38,686 bases of DNA, taken from Pirellulaceae bacterium. GTDB taxonomy: Bacteria > Planctomycetota > Planctomycetia > Pirellulales > Pirellulaceae. The notes under the pieces were generated by a model, which worked only from the letters and a program-made list of their open reading frames with translations, had not been told where the DNA came from and did no database searches. The DNA is taken from positions 1-38,686 of the forward strand of contig JANQOL010000412.1 in the NCBI GenBank assembly GCA_028289675.1, read 5' to 3'. Below are positions 1-8,680 of the stretch, piece by piece. Position 1 is the stretch's first letter. Each line of letters opens with the position of its first letter. The translations under genes and the position numbers were made by a program.

Positions 1-1
1 A

Positions 2-2053
2 CCTTCGGAGACCATGGAGCGGATGGCGCCCGTGCGTTCTTCCATACAGCGCTCGTCGCCGAGCCGAGCCGCGCGGTCACTACCCAATGTGGGCGCGCCG
101 CAGGCGCCGCGCTGGGACGGTGCCTCGCGTTTGGCCGCTGGAAATTCGGGGCGTTCCCCATCCCAACTGGCGAACAACGCGGCCAGCGGTACGGCGGCCG
201 CCAATGATGTGGCGGGACTGACTGGCAGCGGTCGCGCCATTGAGCGGGCGGCACTGGGAAGCGCGGGGCGTCCCGGTGAGCTGTCGCTGCCCGCCATGTC
301 CGACGTCAGCGAGCAGGGTACCCAGGAGCGGCTGGCCTTGGATGGTTCCAGCGGTCGAACTCAGGAACCGAGCGAGTTGGCTGCCAGCTCGGCCGCAGTT
401 CGGCGATCGGCTTCATCGACCGGTTCCCCGGACACGTTGTTCTCCGAAACGCCTGATGCAGCTGCGGTCAATGTGGCCCAAGGATTGCCCGGAGGCTTGC
501 AGCGCGCCACTGGTATGGCGATGCCCGATGCGACCAGTTCCGTGGCATCATCGAACACGGAAGTGGGCCGTAGTCGGCAGCGAGCTGCCACAGCGGGAGC
601 GACGCCTGCATCCAACTCTATCGAATTACCCGGGCCATTAGCGGCTACCGAACAGAGCACCGAACTGGCAACTCCCGACGGCTCAGCAGCGCAGGGGTTG
701 GCCACCACTCAGCGGAGTTCGCGCTCGGGCGCCTCGCCGGGTATGTCCACGCCGCTGGATATTGAAGCCGCGACGGGCTTTGGAGGACTGTCGCCAAATA
801 TGGATCGAAGCGGCGCACTGCTAGCGCGGCGCAACGCCGTGGGGCCCAGTTTGACCCCAACGGATCTTGTGGCGCAGCGATTCGCCCGCTCGGAGGTTGG
901 TGGCCCGCTGTCGACAGGGCAGCGAGTGGCGATTCCCACACCAGCGTTCCAACAACGTCTCGAACGCTTGCGAGATCGCAATCCCCTGGATGAAACTGCA
1001 GCGGAACCTCAAACGGAATTGGCCATCGAACGCGGGCTGGCATTCCTGGCCAAGCACCAGCGCGACGACGGTTCATGGCGGCTACAAGATTTTGATACCG
1101 AAGTATTGATGCGAAGTGACACCGCGGCCACGGCGTTGGCGGTACTGGCCTTCCAAGGTGCCGGCTACACGCATCAACAGTACAAGTATGCGGATGTGGT
1201 GGACCGGGCACTCAAGTTCTTGGTGCAGCATCAGACCTCCGAAGGGGATCTGTACATTCCCCAGGATCCCGCTTCCGACCAAAACGCGCGGCTGTACTCG
1301 CACGGCATTGCTTCGCTGGCCTTGTGCGAAGCGTACGGGATGACGCAAGATCCCGAGCTGCGGCGAGCGGCTCAGGCGGCCATCGAGTTCATGGTCACCA
1401 GCCAGGATCCCGAGCGCGGTGGATGGCGCTACAACCCCGGTTCCGGCTCGGATACGAGCGTTACCGGATGGTTCATGATGGCGCTCAAGAGCGGCGAGCT
1501 CGCGGGCTTGGACGTCCCGCCGACGACCATCGAGTTACTCAAACAATATTTGAACGTCAGCCAAGTGTCGACGGAACAACCGCACTTGTACCGCTATAAC
1601 CCATTTGCTGCCGACAATGTCCAGCAACGACACGGGCTCAAACCCACGCCCGTCATGACCAGCGTCGGACTGCTGATGCGCTTGTATCTCGGTTGGCAGC
1701 GTGATCGACCAGAAATGAAATCGGGCACCGACTACTTGATGCAAAACATGCCCCAGCACGGTACGGTCAGCAGATCGCGCCGCGACACCTACTACTGGTA
1801 CTACTCCACGCAAGTCTTGTTTCACATGGGAGGGGATCGCTGGCGGCAGTGGCACGACACGCTGTATCCACTGCTGATCGATTCGCAGGTTACCAGCGGT
1901 GACTACGAAGGTAGTTGGAATCCCAATTCTCCGACGCCCGATCTGTGGGTTCGTTACGGCGGTCGCTTGTATGTGACCACCATGAATTTGCTGTCGCTCG
2001 AAGTGAGTTACCGCCATCTGCCGCTCTACGATGCGACTGGGGCTGACGAGTAG
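2..2053 (+). CDS. Prenyltransferase/squalene-oxidase-repeat protein (5' end probably outside window)
   Basis: The frame is open to the left edge, so the 5' end is probably missing. An ATG at 14 has a GGAG only 3 nt upstream, too close to be convincing. Counting from that ATG, residues 1-330 are low-complexity and rich in Ser, Ala, Gly and Thr, probably a disordered linker. Residues about 338-670 form an alpha/alpha-barrel of the prenyltransferase/squalene-oxidase-repeat type: repeated 'FLAKHQRDDGSW', 'FLVQHQTSEGD' and 'FMVTSQDPERGGW' helices with QxxDGSW-like turns. I see no DXDD catalytic motif of squalene-hopene cyclase, so it is probably not a cyclase. Planctomycetes carry many such proteins, often with an N-terminal membrane segment that would lie upstream of this window. 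Substrate unknown. Its stop codon directly abuts the stop of the convergent mutM gene. Confidence 0.8.
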   Translation, partial: PSETMERMAPVRSSIQRSSPSRAARSLPNVGAPQAPRWDGASRLAAGNSGRSPSQLANNAASGTAAANDVAGLTGSGRAIERAALGSAGRPGELSLPAMSDVSEQGTQERLALDGSSGRTQEPSELAASSAAVRRSASSTGSPDTLFSETPDAAAVNVAQGLPGGLQRATGMAMPDATSSVASSNTEVGRSRQRAATAGATPASNSIELPGPLAATEQSTELATPDGSAAQGLATTQRSSRSGASPGMSTPLDIEAATGFGGLSPNMDRSGALLARRNAVGPSLTPTDLVAQRFARSEVGGPLSTGQRVAIPTPAFQQRLERLRDRNPLDETAAEPQTELAIERGLAFLAKHQRDDGSWRLQDFDTEVLMRSDTAATALAVLAFQGAGYTHQQYKYADVVDRALKFLVQHQTSEGDLYIPQDPASDQNARLYSHGIASLALCEAYGMTQDPELRRAAQAAIEFMVTSQDPERGGWRYNPGSGSDTSVTGWFMMALKSGELAGLDVPPTTIELLKQYLNVSQVSTEQPHLYRYNPFAADNVQQRHGLKPTPVMTSVGLLMRLYLGWQRDRPEMKSGTDYLMQNMPQHGTVSRSRRDTYYWYYSTQVLFHMGGDRWRQWHDTLYPLLIDSQVTSGDYEGSWNPNSPTPDLWVRYGGRLYVTTMNLLSLEVSYRHLPLYDATGADE

Positions 2054-2890
2054 TCAGCGTGACAGCTGGCAGCGAGGGCAATAGAACGTCGACCGTTGGG
2101 CCTGGACAATGCGTACGATCTTCCCCTGGGCGCACGATGGACAGTCCAGTTTGGCCCGGTCGTAAACCAGATGTTGGTTCTGATAACTGCCGGGATCGTT
2201 CAGCGCGTTGCGATAGGTTCCATCCGCGAGCGTCGAGCCCTCATACTCAATCGCCGTCAACAGAATGTCCTGCATACATTCAAAGAGCCGTCGCTTCTTG
2301 GGAGCCGAAATCTTTGCCGCTACCGTGGCCGGATGAATGCGGGCCACATGGAGCATTTCTGATGCGTACAGGTTGCCGATTCCGGCGACCAGCTTTTGAT
2401 CCAGCAGAGCCACTTTGATAGCACGTTTGGTGGCGGACAGCCGTGCCGCGAAGTCAGCATAAGAAATGGACAGCGCGTCCGGCCCCAAACGGCCCGCCAC
2501 AATTCGCTCGTGGATTTCCGACTCGCGTAACAATTCCACCGTTCCCAGTCCGCGTCGGTCCCAGAACAGGACTTGTTGAGAAGATGATCCCGCCAGGTCG
2601 ACCCGCAACCGGATGTGGTCGGGATCTGGCGCTTGGCCCAACGTGACCATGCCGGTCATCTTGGGTTGCAGGATGAGAGCCTGTGATCCAGCATGAATCA
2701 ACACTCGTTTTCCCAGTCGAGATATCTGTGTCACGCGCTGGTTGGCCAGCCGTTTTCGGATCGTCGGCAAACTTGGGTGGATGTGGATGGGCCGGTATCG
2801 GCAACGCGGCTTGGCGACCGACACAATCTTACGTCCAACGATGGACCGAATGCCTCGGCACATCGTTTCAACCTCGGGCAGCTCGGGCAT
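2054..2890 (-). CDS. mutM: Formamidopyrimidine-DNA glycosylase (Fpg/MutM)
   Basis: Bifunctional base-excision-repair enzyme that removes oxidised purines such as 8-oxoguanine and cleaves the abasic site. The 278-residue protein begins MPELPEVET, so after Met removal Pro is the N-terminal catalytic nucleophile, followed by the catalytic Glu. A TTG one codon upstream is rejected because Pro must follow the start. Other landmarks are the Lys of 'RLGKRVL' (about residue 61), 'GIGNLYASE' in the helix-two-turn-helix (about 170-178), and a C-terminal zinc finger with Cys250, Cys253, Cys271 and Cys274 containing 'RSTFYCPRC'. Length is normal for the family. Its ATG overlaps the TGA of the upstream permease by one base (TGATG), suggesting translational coupling although the functions are unrelated. 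Confidence 0.97.
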   Translation of the reverse strand: MPELPEVETMCRGIRSIVGRKIVSVAKPRCRYRPIHIHPSLPTIRKRLANQRVTQISRLGKRVLIHAGSQALILQPKMTGMVTLGQAPDPDHIRLRVDLAGSSSQQVLFWDRRGLGTVELLRESEIHERIVAGRLGPDALSISYADFAARLSATKRAIKVALLDQKLVAGIGNLYASEMLHVARIHPATVAAKISAPKKRRLFECMQDILLTAIEYEGSTLADGTYRNALNDPGSYQNQHLVYDRAKLDCPSCAQGKIVRIVQAQRSTFYCPRCQLSR

Positions 2891-4491
2891 CAAGCGTCCT
2901 CGTCGCGCTGAGGAGCAGCGAGGTTGCTTGCTTGACCATCGCCAGACTTCCCGGTGCGATCTGTTGTGCCGGTGTTGTCTTGTTGGCTGGAGGGGGCCGC
3001 CGAGTCGGATTGTTTGGGATGGTCGGCGCTGGCGGTGTCCGGTGTAGTGGGGTCGCCGGCAGACTTGTTTTCATGGGCTGTGGATTCGGATGGGCCCTCG
3101 GTGCTCAGTACGAGTTTGTGTTTCTCAAAGTGCACCAACTCTCGCCGCAAGATACTTAGCAAAGTCTGCAGCATGGCCACCACCATTGGTCCCACCACAA
3201 TGCCAATGGGTCCCAACGACTGCACGCCCCCTAACACGCTCAGCAGCGCCAGCAGTGGGTGCAATTGAGATTGGCCATGCAGCACAAAAGCCTTGACCAG
3301 ATTGTCGACCGTACCGACCACCAATACGCCCCATAGCCCCAATAACACAGCGGCGGTCATTCGTTCTTCGTAGATTCCTAAATACAGGCAAACGGGTACC
3401 CACACCACCGCCGGACCGACAAACGGCACCATGGCAAACACGGTGGTCAGCATGATTAACAATGTCAGAAACTCCATGCCTGCTACGGCATAGCCCAGTC
3501 CAGCCGTCAGTCCTTGCACGATCGCAGACAGCAATGTCGCAACCACAACCGCGCGGCTGATGCGGTCGAACTCCAGCAGCAGCTCTTCTTCGTACGCGTC
3601 GTCCAGCGGACTGAGATGCATGATGGTCCGGACCATCGAAGGACCGTCGTACAAGAAGAAGTAAGTGGTCACGGTCAAGATGATGCTGGCCACCACCAAT
3701 TTGATCACAAAGGACCCTGTCGCACCGGTCAGCGACAGCAGTCGGGGTTGAACGTAGGCGACCAAATCGTCGCGAATGCGGTCGATATCCTCGCGTGTGG
3801 GATTTGCTTTTTCTCGGGCCAGAGCCATGAGCCCGCCACCCAGTAATTCCGTTCGGAGTTGCCCAAATTGTGACTTTAATTTCACAGCGGTATCGGAGGC
3901 ACCGAATAGCGAATCGTCGGGCTGGCCCACCGAGTTGGCTACCGCGATGATCTCGTCAAAATCCTCTTCCCATTTGCTGCCGTCTCGTTCGCGGACCACC
4001 TGCCTCAGCTCTTGAAGCGTCGTTACGGTCTGCTGCCCCAAGGCAATGAGTCGTTCGTTGTCGTCTCCGCGCGACTCGCGTCCGGTTTGATCCACAACGC
4101 GGGCGATCTCTTCCTCCAGTAGCTGGAGCTTGTCGTAGAAATCCGGCATTTCTAGCCCGAGGGAATCGCGCAGCCGTTTGAGGCGCAATTGGATCGTCGA
4201 TGCGTCCTTGCTTTCCTTAATCAACCTCAACCCCTGAGTCGCGGCGGCGCTGCCGACGAATAGCACCGGTATGAACAGCACCAGCATGATTAACAGGGTG
4301 GTCAAAGCGGCCGCCAAGCGACCTCGCTGGCCAGTTTTGTCCAACACCCACCGATGCATGGGCCGGAAGACAACCACCAGCACGGCCGCGAGAAAGACCG
4401 GAATGAAGAAGCCGATCAGCACTTTGTAGAACAGCAAGCTGATAATGATGATGATCACTATCAACACGGCAAATGAGATCAGGCGAGACAT
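2890..4491 (-). CDS. AI-2E family transporter (PF01594, PerM/YdiK-like)
   Basis: Integral membrane protein of the AI-2E transporter family (formerly UPF0118). Residues about 5-45 and 60-90 are hydrophobic helices. A long soluble, charged segment follows (about 90-255, with 'LEEEIARVVDQTGRE'). A second membrane block runs from about 262 to 455, including 'YFFLYDGPSM', 'VPFVGPAVVWVPVCLYL' and 'LGGVQSLGPIGIVVGPM', which resemble the family's C-terminal signature. The last 70 residues are a low-complexity Ser/Thr/Asp tail. At 533 residues it is longer than the usual 350-400 because of the soluble insert and tail. Despite the name, most members have no proven AI-2 role; substrate is unknown here. 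It is the first gene of a two-gene unit with mutM, and an 8-bp inverted repeat lies about 25-43 nt upstream of its start. Confidence 0.88.
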   Translation of the reverse strand: MSRLISFAVLIVIIIIISLLFYKVLIGFFIPVFLAAVLVVVFRPMHRWVLDKTGQRGRLAAALTTLLIMLVLFIPVLFVGSAAATQGLRLIKESKDASTIQLRLKRLRDSLGLEMPDFYDKLQLLEEEIARVVDQTGRESRGDDNERLIALGQQTVTTLQELRQVVRERDGSKWEEDFDEIIAVANSVGQPDDSLFGASDTAVKLKSQFGQLRTELLGGGLMALAREKANPTREDIDRIRDDLVAYVQPRLLSLTGATGSFVIKLVVASIILTVTTYFFLYDGPSMVRTIMHLSPLDDAYEEELLLEFDRISRAVVVATLLSAIVQGLTAGLGYAVAGMEFLTLLIMLTTVFAMVPFVGPAVVWVPVCLYLGIYEERMTAAVLLGLWGVLVVGTVDNLVKAFVLHGQSQLHPLLALLSVLGGVQSLGPIGIVVGPMVVAMLQTLLSILRRELVHFEKHKLVLSTEGPSESTAHENKSAGDPTTPDTASADHPKQSDSAAPSSQQDNTGTTDRTGKSGDGQASNLAAPQRDEDA

Positions 4492-4515
4492 GCAAGTTTG
4501 AGCTGGTGTAAGTGA

Positions 4516-4534
4516 ACTGGCGAATGTCGCCAGT
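4516..4534. promoter_or_regulatory. Perfect 8-bp inverted repeat in a divergent intergenic region
   Basis: ACTGGCGA at 4516-4523 and TCGCCAGT at 4527-4534 are exact reverse complements separated by ATG. The site sits between the leftward permease gene (start 4491) and the rightward UPF0104-like gene (start 4614). It could be a regulator-binding operator or a hairpin in a leader RNA. No T-tract follows on either strand, which argues against a terminator. The function is inferred from symmetry and position only. Confidence 0.4.
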
Positions 4535-4613
4535 GTAGTCTTTCAAGCAAAGCGCGGCCCATGCCGACAACTGGTGCGGACGATCAATTTGTGCGAAAAT
4601 CCTGCCAGAGTCT

Positions 4614-5777
4614 ATGGAATCCGGTGTTCTTGGTGGCCGGTCAACTTCTGATGTACTTCTCCCCTCTCGAAGAGGTCTTCACCCGGTGTCAGCGGCAACC
4701 CGATGGGGCAGAATCCTGTTCCAGCTGATCGCGTTGCTGGTTGTGGTCTGGGGAGTCACGCTCAGTGTTCGTCGATCGGCGGAACAGCTTGGAAATCAAC
4801 GAGAGGAATTGCAAGCCCGCGCTGACGAATTGCGGCAGCAAGCGGCGGCGAGTTCGGATCCGGGAGTGGCTGACGACCTGATTGCCGAGGCGGAGCGCGC
4901 GACCGCATCTGTCCGGCGGTTTTGGCGAGCATCCTGGCCGCATCTTGGCCTCGCCGGCTTGTCCTACGCCCTGGGTATGCTGCCCGCGTGCTGGTTTTGG
5001 AGGCGCTGTCTGGCCGCGTTGGGCCAACCGACGCCTGCGTTGGACGTGGCTTGGGCCTATTTTTACGGCAACCTTGGAAAGTACTTTCCGGGCAAGGCGA
5101 TGGTCATCGTGTTGCGGTTGGCGGCACTGGAGAAGCACGGAATCCAAAAGACGGCGACGTCGATCACGATCTTCATGGAGACGTTAACTCTGATGGCCGT
5201 CGGCGGCGCGGTGGCCGCCGTTTGTACTCTGTTGCTCAATATCGACTGGCGACTATCGTTCCTGTCCGTGGGACTATTGTTGGTAACCTGGTGTCCCACC
5301 GCGCCTCCCGTCGTCCGTTTTCTGCTACCTCGACTACAAAAAGGGATGACCCCAGAAACACTGCGGAGCTGGTCAGATCGCATCACGTGGCGGTTGATGT
5401 TGCAAGGATGGGTAGGACTATTGCTGACTTGGATGGCCTACGGACTAAGCTTGATGCTGGTTTTGAAGGGCCTGCCGGTGTCCGAGGGACAGACGATCGC
5501 TGCCAGTCAGTTGTGGCTGAGCGCGTGCGGCGCCTGCGCCCTGGCCGTCGTGTTAGGATTTGTGTCATTGATTCCTGGCGGAGCCGGAGTCCGCGAGGTG
5601 GTGTTGTCGATGATCTTGACCCCCGTCGTGGGCCCCGTTGCCGCGCTGTGCGGAGCGCTCTGGATGCGCGTGGTGTGGCTGATCACGGAATTGACGGTCG
5701 TGGGCGTGTTGGCCGTTGCCAAACTGATTCATGGCCGACGACCAATCGCGGTCGCTGAGACCGAACTAGGGAACTAA
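4614..5777 (+). CDS. UPF0104/lysylphosphatidylglycerol-synthase-TM-like flippase-type membrane protein
   Basis: A 387-residue polytopic protein of the UPF0104 / LPG-synthetase transmembrane-region type. A first hydrophobic helix (about 33-53) is followed by a charged coiled-coil-like stretch (about 54-102, 'EELQARADELRQQAA'). Several membrane helices then begin at 'LGLAGLSYALGMLPACWFW'. Family-like landmarks are 'YFYGNLGKYFPGKAMVIVLR' and 'VLGFVSLIPGGAGVREVVL' near the C-terminus. Related proteins move or modify lipid-linked substrates in the membrane. The next two genes encode a GT2 and a GT-C-like protein, which supports a role in envelope glycoconjugates. The start is uncertain: the ATG at 4614 has a poor ribosome site, and a GTG at 4686 with AGAGG upstream would still keep the first helix. 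The coiled-coil insert is unusual for the family. Confidence 0.8.
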   Translation: MESGVLGGRSTSDVLLPSRRGLHPVSAATRWGRILFQLIALLVVVWGVTLSVRRSAEQLGNQREELQARADELRQQAAASSDPGVADDLIAEAERATASVRRFWRASWPHLGLAGLSYALGMLPACWFWRRCLAALGQPTPALDVAWAYFYGNLGKYFPGKAMVIVLRLAALEKHGIQKTATSITIFMETLTLMAVGGAVAAVCTLLLNIDWRLSFLSVGLLLVTWCPTAPPVVRFLLPRLQKGMTPETLRSWSDRITWRLMLQGWVGLLLTWMAYGLSLMLVLKGLPVSEGQTIAASQLWLSACGACALAVVLGFVSLIPGGAGVREVVLSMILTPVVGPVAALCGALWMRVVWLITELTVVGVLAVAKLIHGRRPIAVAETELGN

Positions 5778-5780
5778 GTC

Positions 5781-6869
5781 ATGTGGTCCATTGTGGTTCC
5801 TGTTTACAACGAACAAGACAGCCTGCGCGAACTGGCGGAGCGCATCGCGACAGTGGCCGATGAGTACGACAGCTCTTGCGAAGTCATCTTGATCGACGAT
5901 GGCTCGACGGATGAGTCCTGGCAGGTTATCCAAGCGCTTACTGAATCCGAGGCGACGACCGCGGCTGCCGAAGCTAAGCATCGCCACATCCGTGGGATTC
6001 GCTTGCGTCGTAATTTTGGCAAGGCGGCGGCCCTGGATGCCGGCTTTCGCGCGGCCCAAGGGGATGTCGTCATTACCATGGACGCCGACCTGCAGGACGA
6101 TCCGCGGGAGATCCCCAATCTGTTGAACAAGCTCGATGAGGGATTTGATGTGATTTCGGGTTGGAAACAGAAACGCCATGACCCATGGCATAAGGTTCTG
6201 CCCAGCCGCTGTTTCAATCGCCTGATCAGTTGGTTGACGGGAGTCCAGCTGCATGACCACAACTGTGGATTGAAGGCGTATCGCCGCGAAGTTTTAGAAG
6301 AAATTCATCTATACGGAGAGATGCACCGGTTTGTTCCGGTCTTGGCGGCGGCCCGCGGTTTTCGAGTGTCTGAAATCGTCATTCAGCACCAACCTCGCAA
6401 ACACGGAATCTCCAAGTATGGAGTGGAACGTTTTGTCAAAGGTTTTCTGGATCTGATGACGGTGTACTTTTTGACCGGCTACGGTAATCGACCACAGCAC
6501 TTGTTGGGTTCGGTCGGCTTGCTGTCATTATTATGCGGCGGTGGCGGTCTCCTCATATTGTCAGTGCTCTGGGTGGTCAGTCGGCTATCGACGGATTTGA
6601 CCGATATTCACCTGCACAGCCGAGCCGTCTTTTACTTTTGCATCTTGGCCCTGCTATTCGGTGGGCAGCTGATTTCGATGGGGTTTCTCGCCGAGTTGTT
6701 TACCGCTTACCAGCGCCCGGAACGGCAACCGTATAGCATTGCTCAAGATACCGACCGAATCACCAAGGCACGGACCTCCAGTATCGGGCAACCCGGAACC
6801 AGTGATATTAGCAGTGGAGATATCAGTGCTGGAGAGACCACTGCGGGTCGACAGGAGCCAACGGCGTGA
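5781..6869 (+). CDS. Family 2 glycosyltransferase (polyprenyl-phosphate sugar synthase type)
   Basis: Transfers a sugar from a nucleotide donor, most likely to polyprenyl phosphate at the cytoplasmic membrane face (DPM1/GtrB/ArnC-like). The GT-A fold is clear: 'SIVVPVYNEQDSL' at the N-terminus, 'LIDDGSTDES' (about 37-46), 'LRRNFGKAAALDAGF', the metal-binding 'MDADLQDD' (about 100-107), and 'HQPRKHGISKYG' (about 203-214), which matches the conserved RxxGxSKY-like loop. Two membrane helices follow (about 240-265 and 280-305), then a polar tail. An AGGGA ribosome site lies 8 nt before the ATG. The gene starts 3 nt after the UPF0104-like gene and its TGA overlaps the GTG of the next gene. The sugar cannot be told from sequence. 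Confidence 0.92.
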   Translation: MWSIVVPVYNEQDSLRELAERIATVADEYDSSCEVILIDDGSTDESWQVIQALTESEATTAAAEAKHRHIRGIRLRRNFGKAAALDAGFRAAQGDVVITMDADLQDDPREIPNLLNKLDEGFDVISGWKQKRHDPWHKVLPSRCFNRLISWLTGVQLHDHNCGLKAYRREVLEEIHLYGEMHRFVPVLAAARGFRVSEIVIQHQPRKHGISKYGVERFVKGFLDLMTVYFLTGYGNRPQHLLGSVGLLSLLCGGGGLLILSVLWVVSRLSTDLTDIHLHSRAVFYFCILALLFGGQLISMGFLAELFTAYQRPERQPYSIAQDTDRITKARTSSIGQPGTSDISSGDISAGETTAGRQEPTA

Positions 6870-8620
6870 GTCCAAACAATCCGTCTTCAGATTCGGATGG
6901 CGTTGCAGACGCGCCCTCTTCGACGGTTGCTGCCAATCAGCCTGCCACCGGCAAGCCGTCAGTGGCGGACGTCGTGGTGCCACTGATTATCCTTTTGTCC
7001 GCGACCATTCAATTGAGCCGGATCCTGCAGGTCGAATCACCGACAGGGGAAGTTCCGTTTCTGAGCGCCAATGATCGCAGCCGATGGTGCACGATTGCTA
7101 CATTGGTTGTCAATGGTTCATACCATCTGGATCCCGTGTTGGAAATACGCGATCCAAAAACGCGGCGTCGCACTTGGTACACAATTGATTTAGTTCGTCA
7201 CCGCAGCTCCGACGGTCAACAGCACTATTTCAGCAGCAAGCCACCCCTGTTACCGACGATGTATGCCGGTGTCTACTGGCTGGTGCGTGGCACTACCGGA
7301 GCCACGCTCACCCAACATCCGTTCTTTGTGGCCCGCATCATGCTGGTGCTGGTGAACCTGGTGCCATTGGTGGCTTGGTGGTTTCTGTTACTGCGCTGGT
7401 TTCGCCGTTACGCCTTGGATGACTGGGCCAGAATCGTATTGGCTCTGTTTATTTGTAGCGGCACATTTTTGTCGACATTTGTCGTTACGCTGAACAACCA
7501 CTTGCCGGCGGCCATGGTGGTCGGAATTTCGCTCTGGTGCCTGGACCGCATCTTGGTGCAACAGGACGGGCGTTGGCGTTGGTTTGCGCTGTGCGGACTA
7601 TGCACCAGTTTTGGGGCGGCCAACGAACTGCCAGCACTCAGTTGGCTGTGCGCCGCGGGGGCCATGTTGCTGATTGTGAACTGGCGAGCGGCGTTGATGG
7701 CGTACGTGCCCGCATTGCTTCCTGTAGGGATTGCCTTTTTCGGCATCAACTACATTGCTCATGGTGAGCTAGCGCCAGCCTACGCACACCGCAGTGCCGG
7801 AGCCAAGATCTGTGATTTGGAACCCGGAGATCGGGTGCCAGTTGCACCGCAAGTGGTTCGACAATTGCGCGGCGTGGGTCAGGAGGTCTCTGATCAGTCC
7901 ATTGTTCGTGAAGCGCGCCGACCTGAGACGATGGAGCTATGGGACCCAGTGCACGAGCGACGTTTTGCGTTGAAGAAGAGCTCGGACGCGAATGGCACAC
8001 TTTGGGCTGTGCACCAATGGGGCGATTGGTACGACTACGAGGGCAGTTACTGGAACGGCAAGCAGCAAGGCGTGGATTTGGGCGAGCCCAACCGATGGTG
8101 GTACATCTTTCACTGCCTAGTCGGTCATCATGGTATTTTCAGTTTGACGCCATTCTGGTGCCTGGCTCTGGCGGGTACGGTTTGTTTGTGGCGCGATCGG
8201 GAAACCTGGAACGTGTTTCGCGATCATCAGTTGATGTTGACCGTCGCCGTAGTGGCCACTTCCGTGGTCGTGGTTGGATTCTACTTTGCGCGGGGCGTGG
8301 AAGACCGCAACTATGGAGGTGTCAGCAGCGGGTTTCGATGGACGTTTTGGTTGATCCCGCTGTGGCTGTGGTTGTCTGTCCACGTACTGCGGCAAATCAA
8401 CAGCGCCGGCTGGCGGCAAGGTGTGCATGTGCTGGTAATCACCAGTGTTTTTTCCGCCAGTCTGCCCTGGACGAATCCTTGGACCAATCCATGGCCGATG
8501 CGATTTGGCGAATACTTGCAACGTGATTCGGTCGAGTCGAGCGCTACTTCGCTCGATAGATCGACTATTCCATTCACATCACAAGTACTTCCCCCACGCG
8601 GCTCGCGTCCGGCCGGTTGA
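6866..8620 (+). CDS. Polytopic membrane protein, probable GT-C-fold glycosyltransferase
   Basis: A 584-residue protein with a polar N-terminus, a first membrane helix at about 33-50 and roughly ten more helices to the end. The segment after helix 1 has acidic residues ('DPVLEIRDPKTRR') and then 'FSSKPPLLPTMYAGVYWLV'. This resembles the first periplasmic loop and the KPP motif of ArnT/PMT-type GT-C enzymes that use polyprenyl-phosphate sugars. A soluble insert lies at about 300-400. Translation starts at a GTG overlapping the TGA of the upstream GT2 by 4 nt (GTGA). That coupling fits a donor-synthesis-then-transfer pair: the GT2 would make the polyprenyl-linked sugar and this protein would transfer it outside the membrane. 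The function is inferred from topology and context; the family match is moderate. Confidence 0.7.
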   Translation: MSPNNPSSDSDGVADAPSSTVAANQPATGKPSVADVVVPLIILLSATIQLSRILQVESPTGEVPFLSANDRSRWCTIATLVVNGSYHLDPVLEIRDPKTRRRTWYTIDLVRHRSSDGQQHYFSSKPPLLPTMYAGVYWLVRGTTGATLTQHPFFVARIMLVLVNLVPLVAWWFLLLRWFRRYALDDWARIVLALFICSGTFLSTFVVTLNNHLPAAMVVGISLWCLDRILVQQDGRWRWFALCGLCTSFGAANELPALSWLCAAGAMLLIVNWRAALMAYVPALLPVGIAFFGINYIAHGELAPAYAHRSAGAKICDLEPGDRVPVAPQVVRQLRGVGQEVSDQSIVREARRPETMELWDPVHERRFALKKSSDANGTLWAVHQWGDWYDYEGSYWNGKQQGVDLGEPNRWWYIFHCLVGHHGIFSLTPFWCLALAGTVCLWRDRETWNVFRDHQLMLTVAVVATSVVVVGFYFARGVEDRNYGGVSSGFRWTFWLIPLWLWLSVHVLRQINSAGWRQGVHVLVITSVFSASLPWTNPWTNPWPMRFGEYLQRDSVESSATSLDRSTIPFTSQVLPPRGSRPAG

Positions 8621-8680
8621 GGCTACGACAGTAACTCGATTCGTAAACCACTGTCCACGCTGTTAATCAATGATTGTGCG

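Noticed and set aside
2-2053. Squalene-hopene cyclase, because of the squalene-oxidase repeats
   Set aside because: The catalytic DXDD motif is not visible and the N-terminal half is low complexity; only the repeat fold is shared.
4922-5758. A 278-codon open frame overlapping the UPF0104-like gene in another frame
   Set aside because: Its translation is Arg/Gly/Asp-rich without membrane helices, while the overlapping frame gives a coherent membrane protein ending 3 nt before the GT2 gene.
8665-8675. AATCAATGATT palindrome between convergent genes as a terminator
   Set aside because: Only five AT-rich pairs with one central base and no T-tract; too weak to form a terminator.
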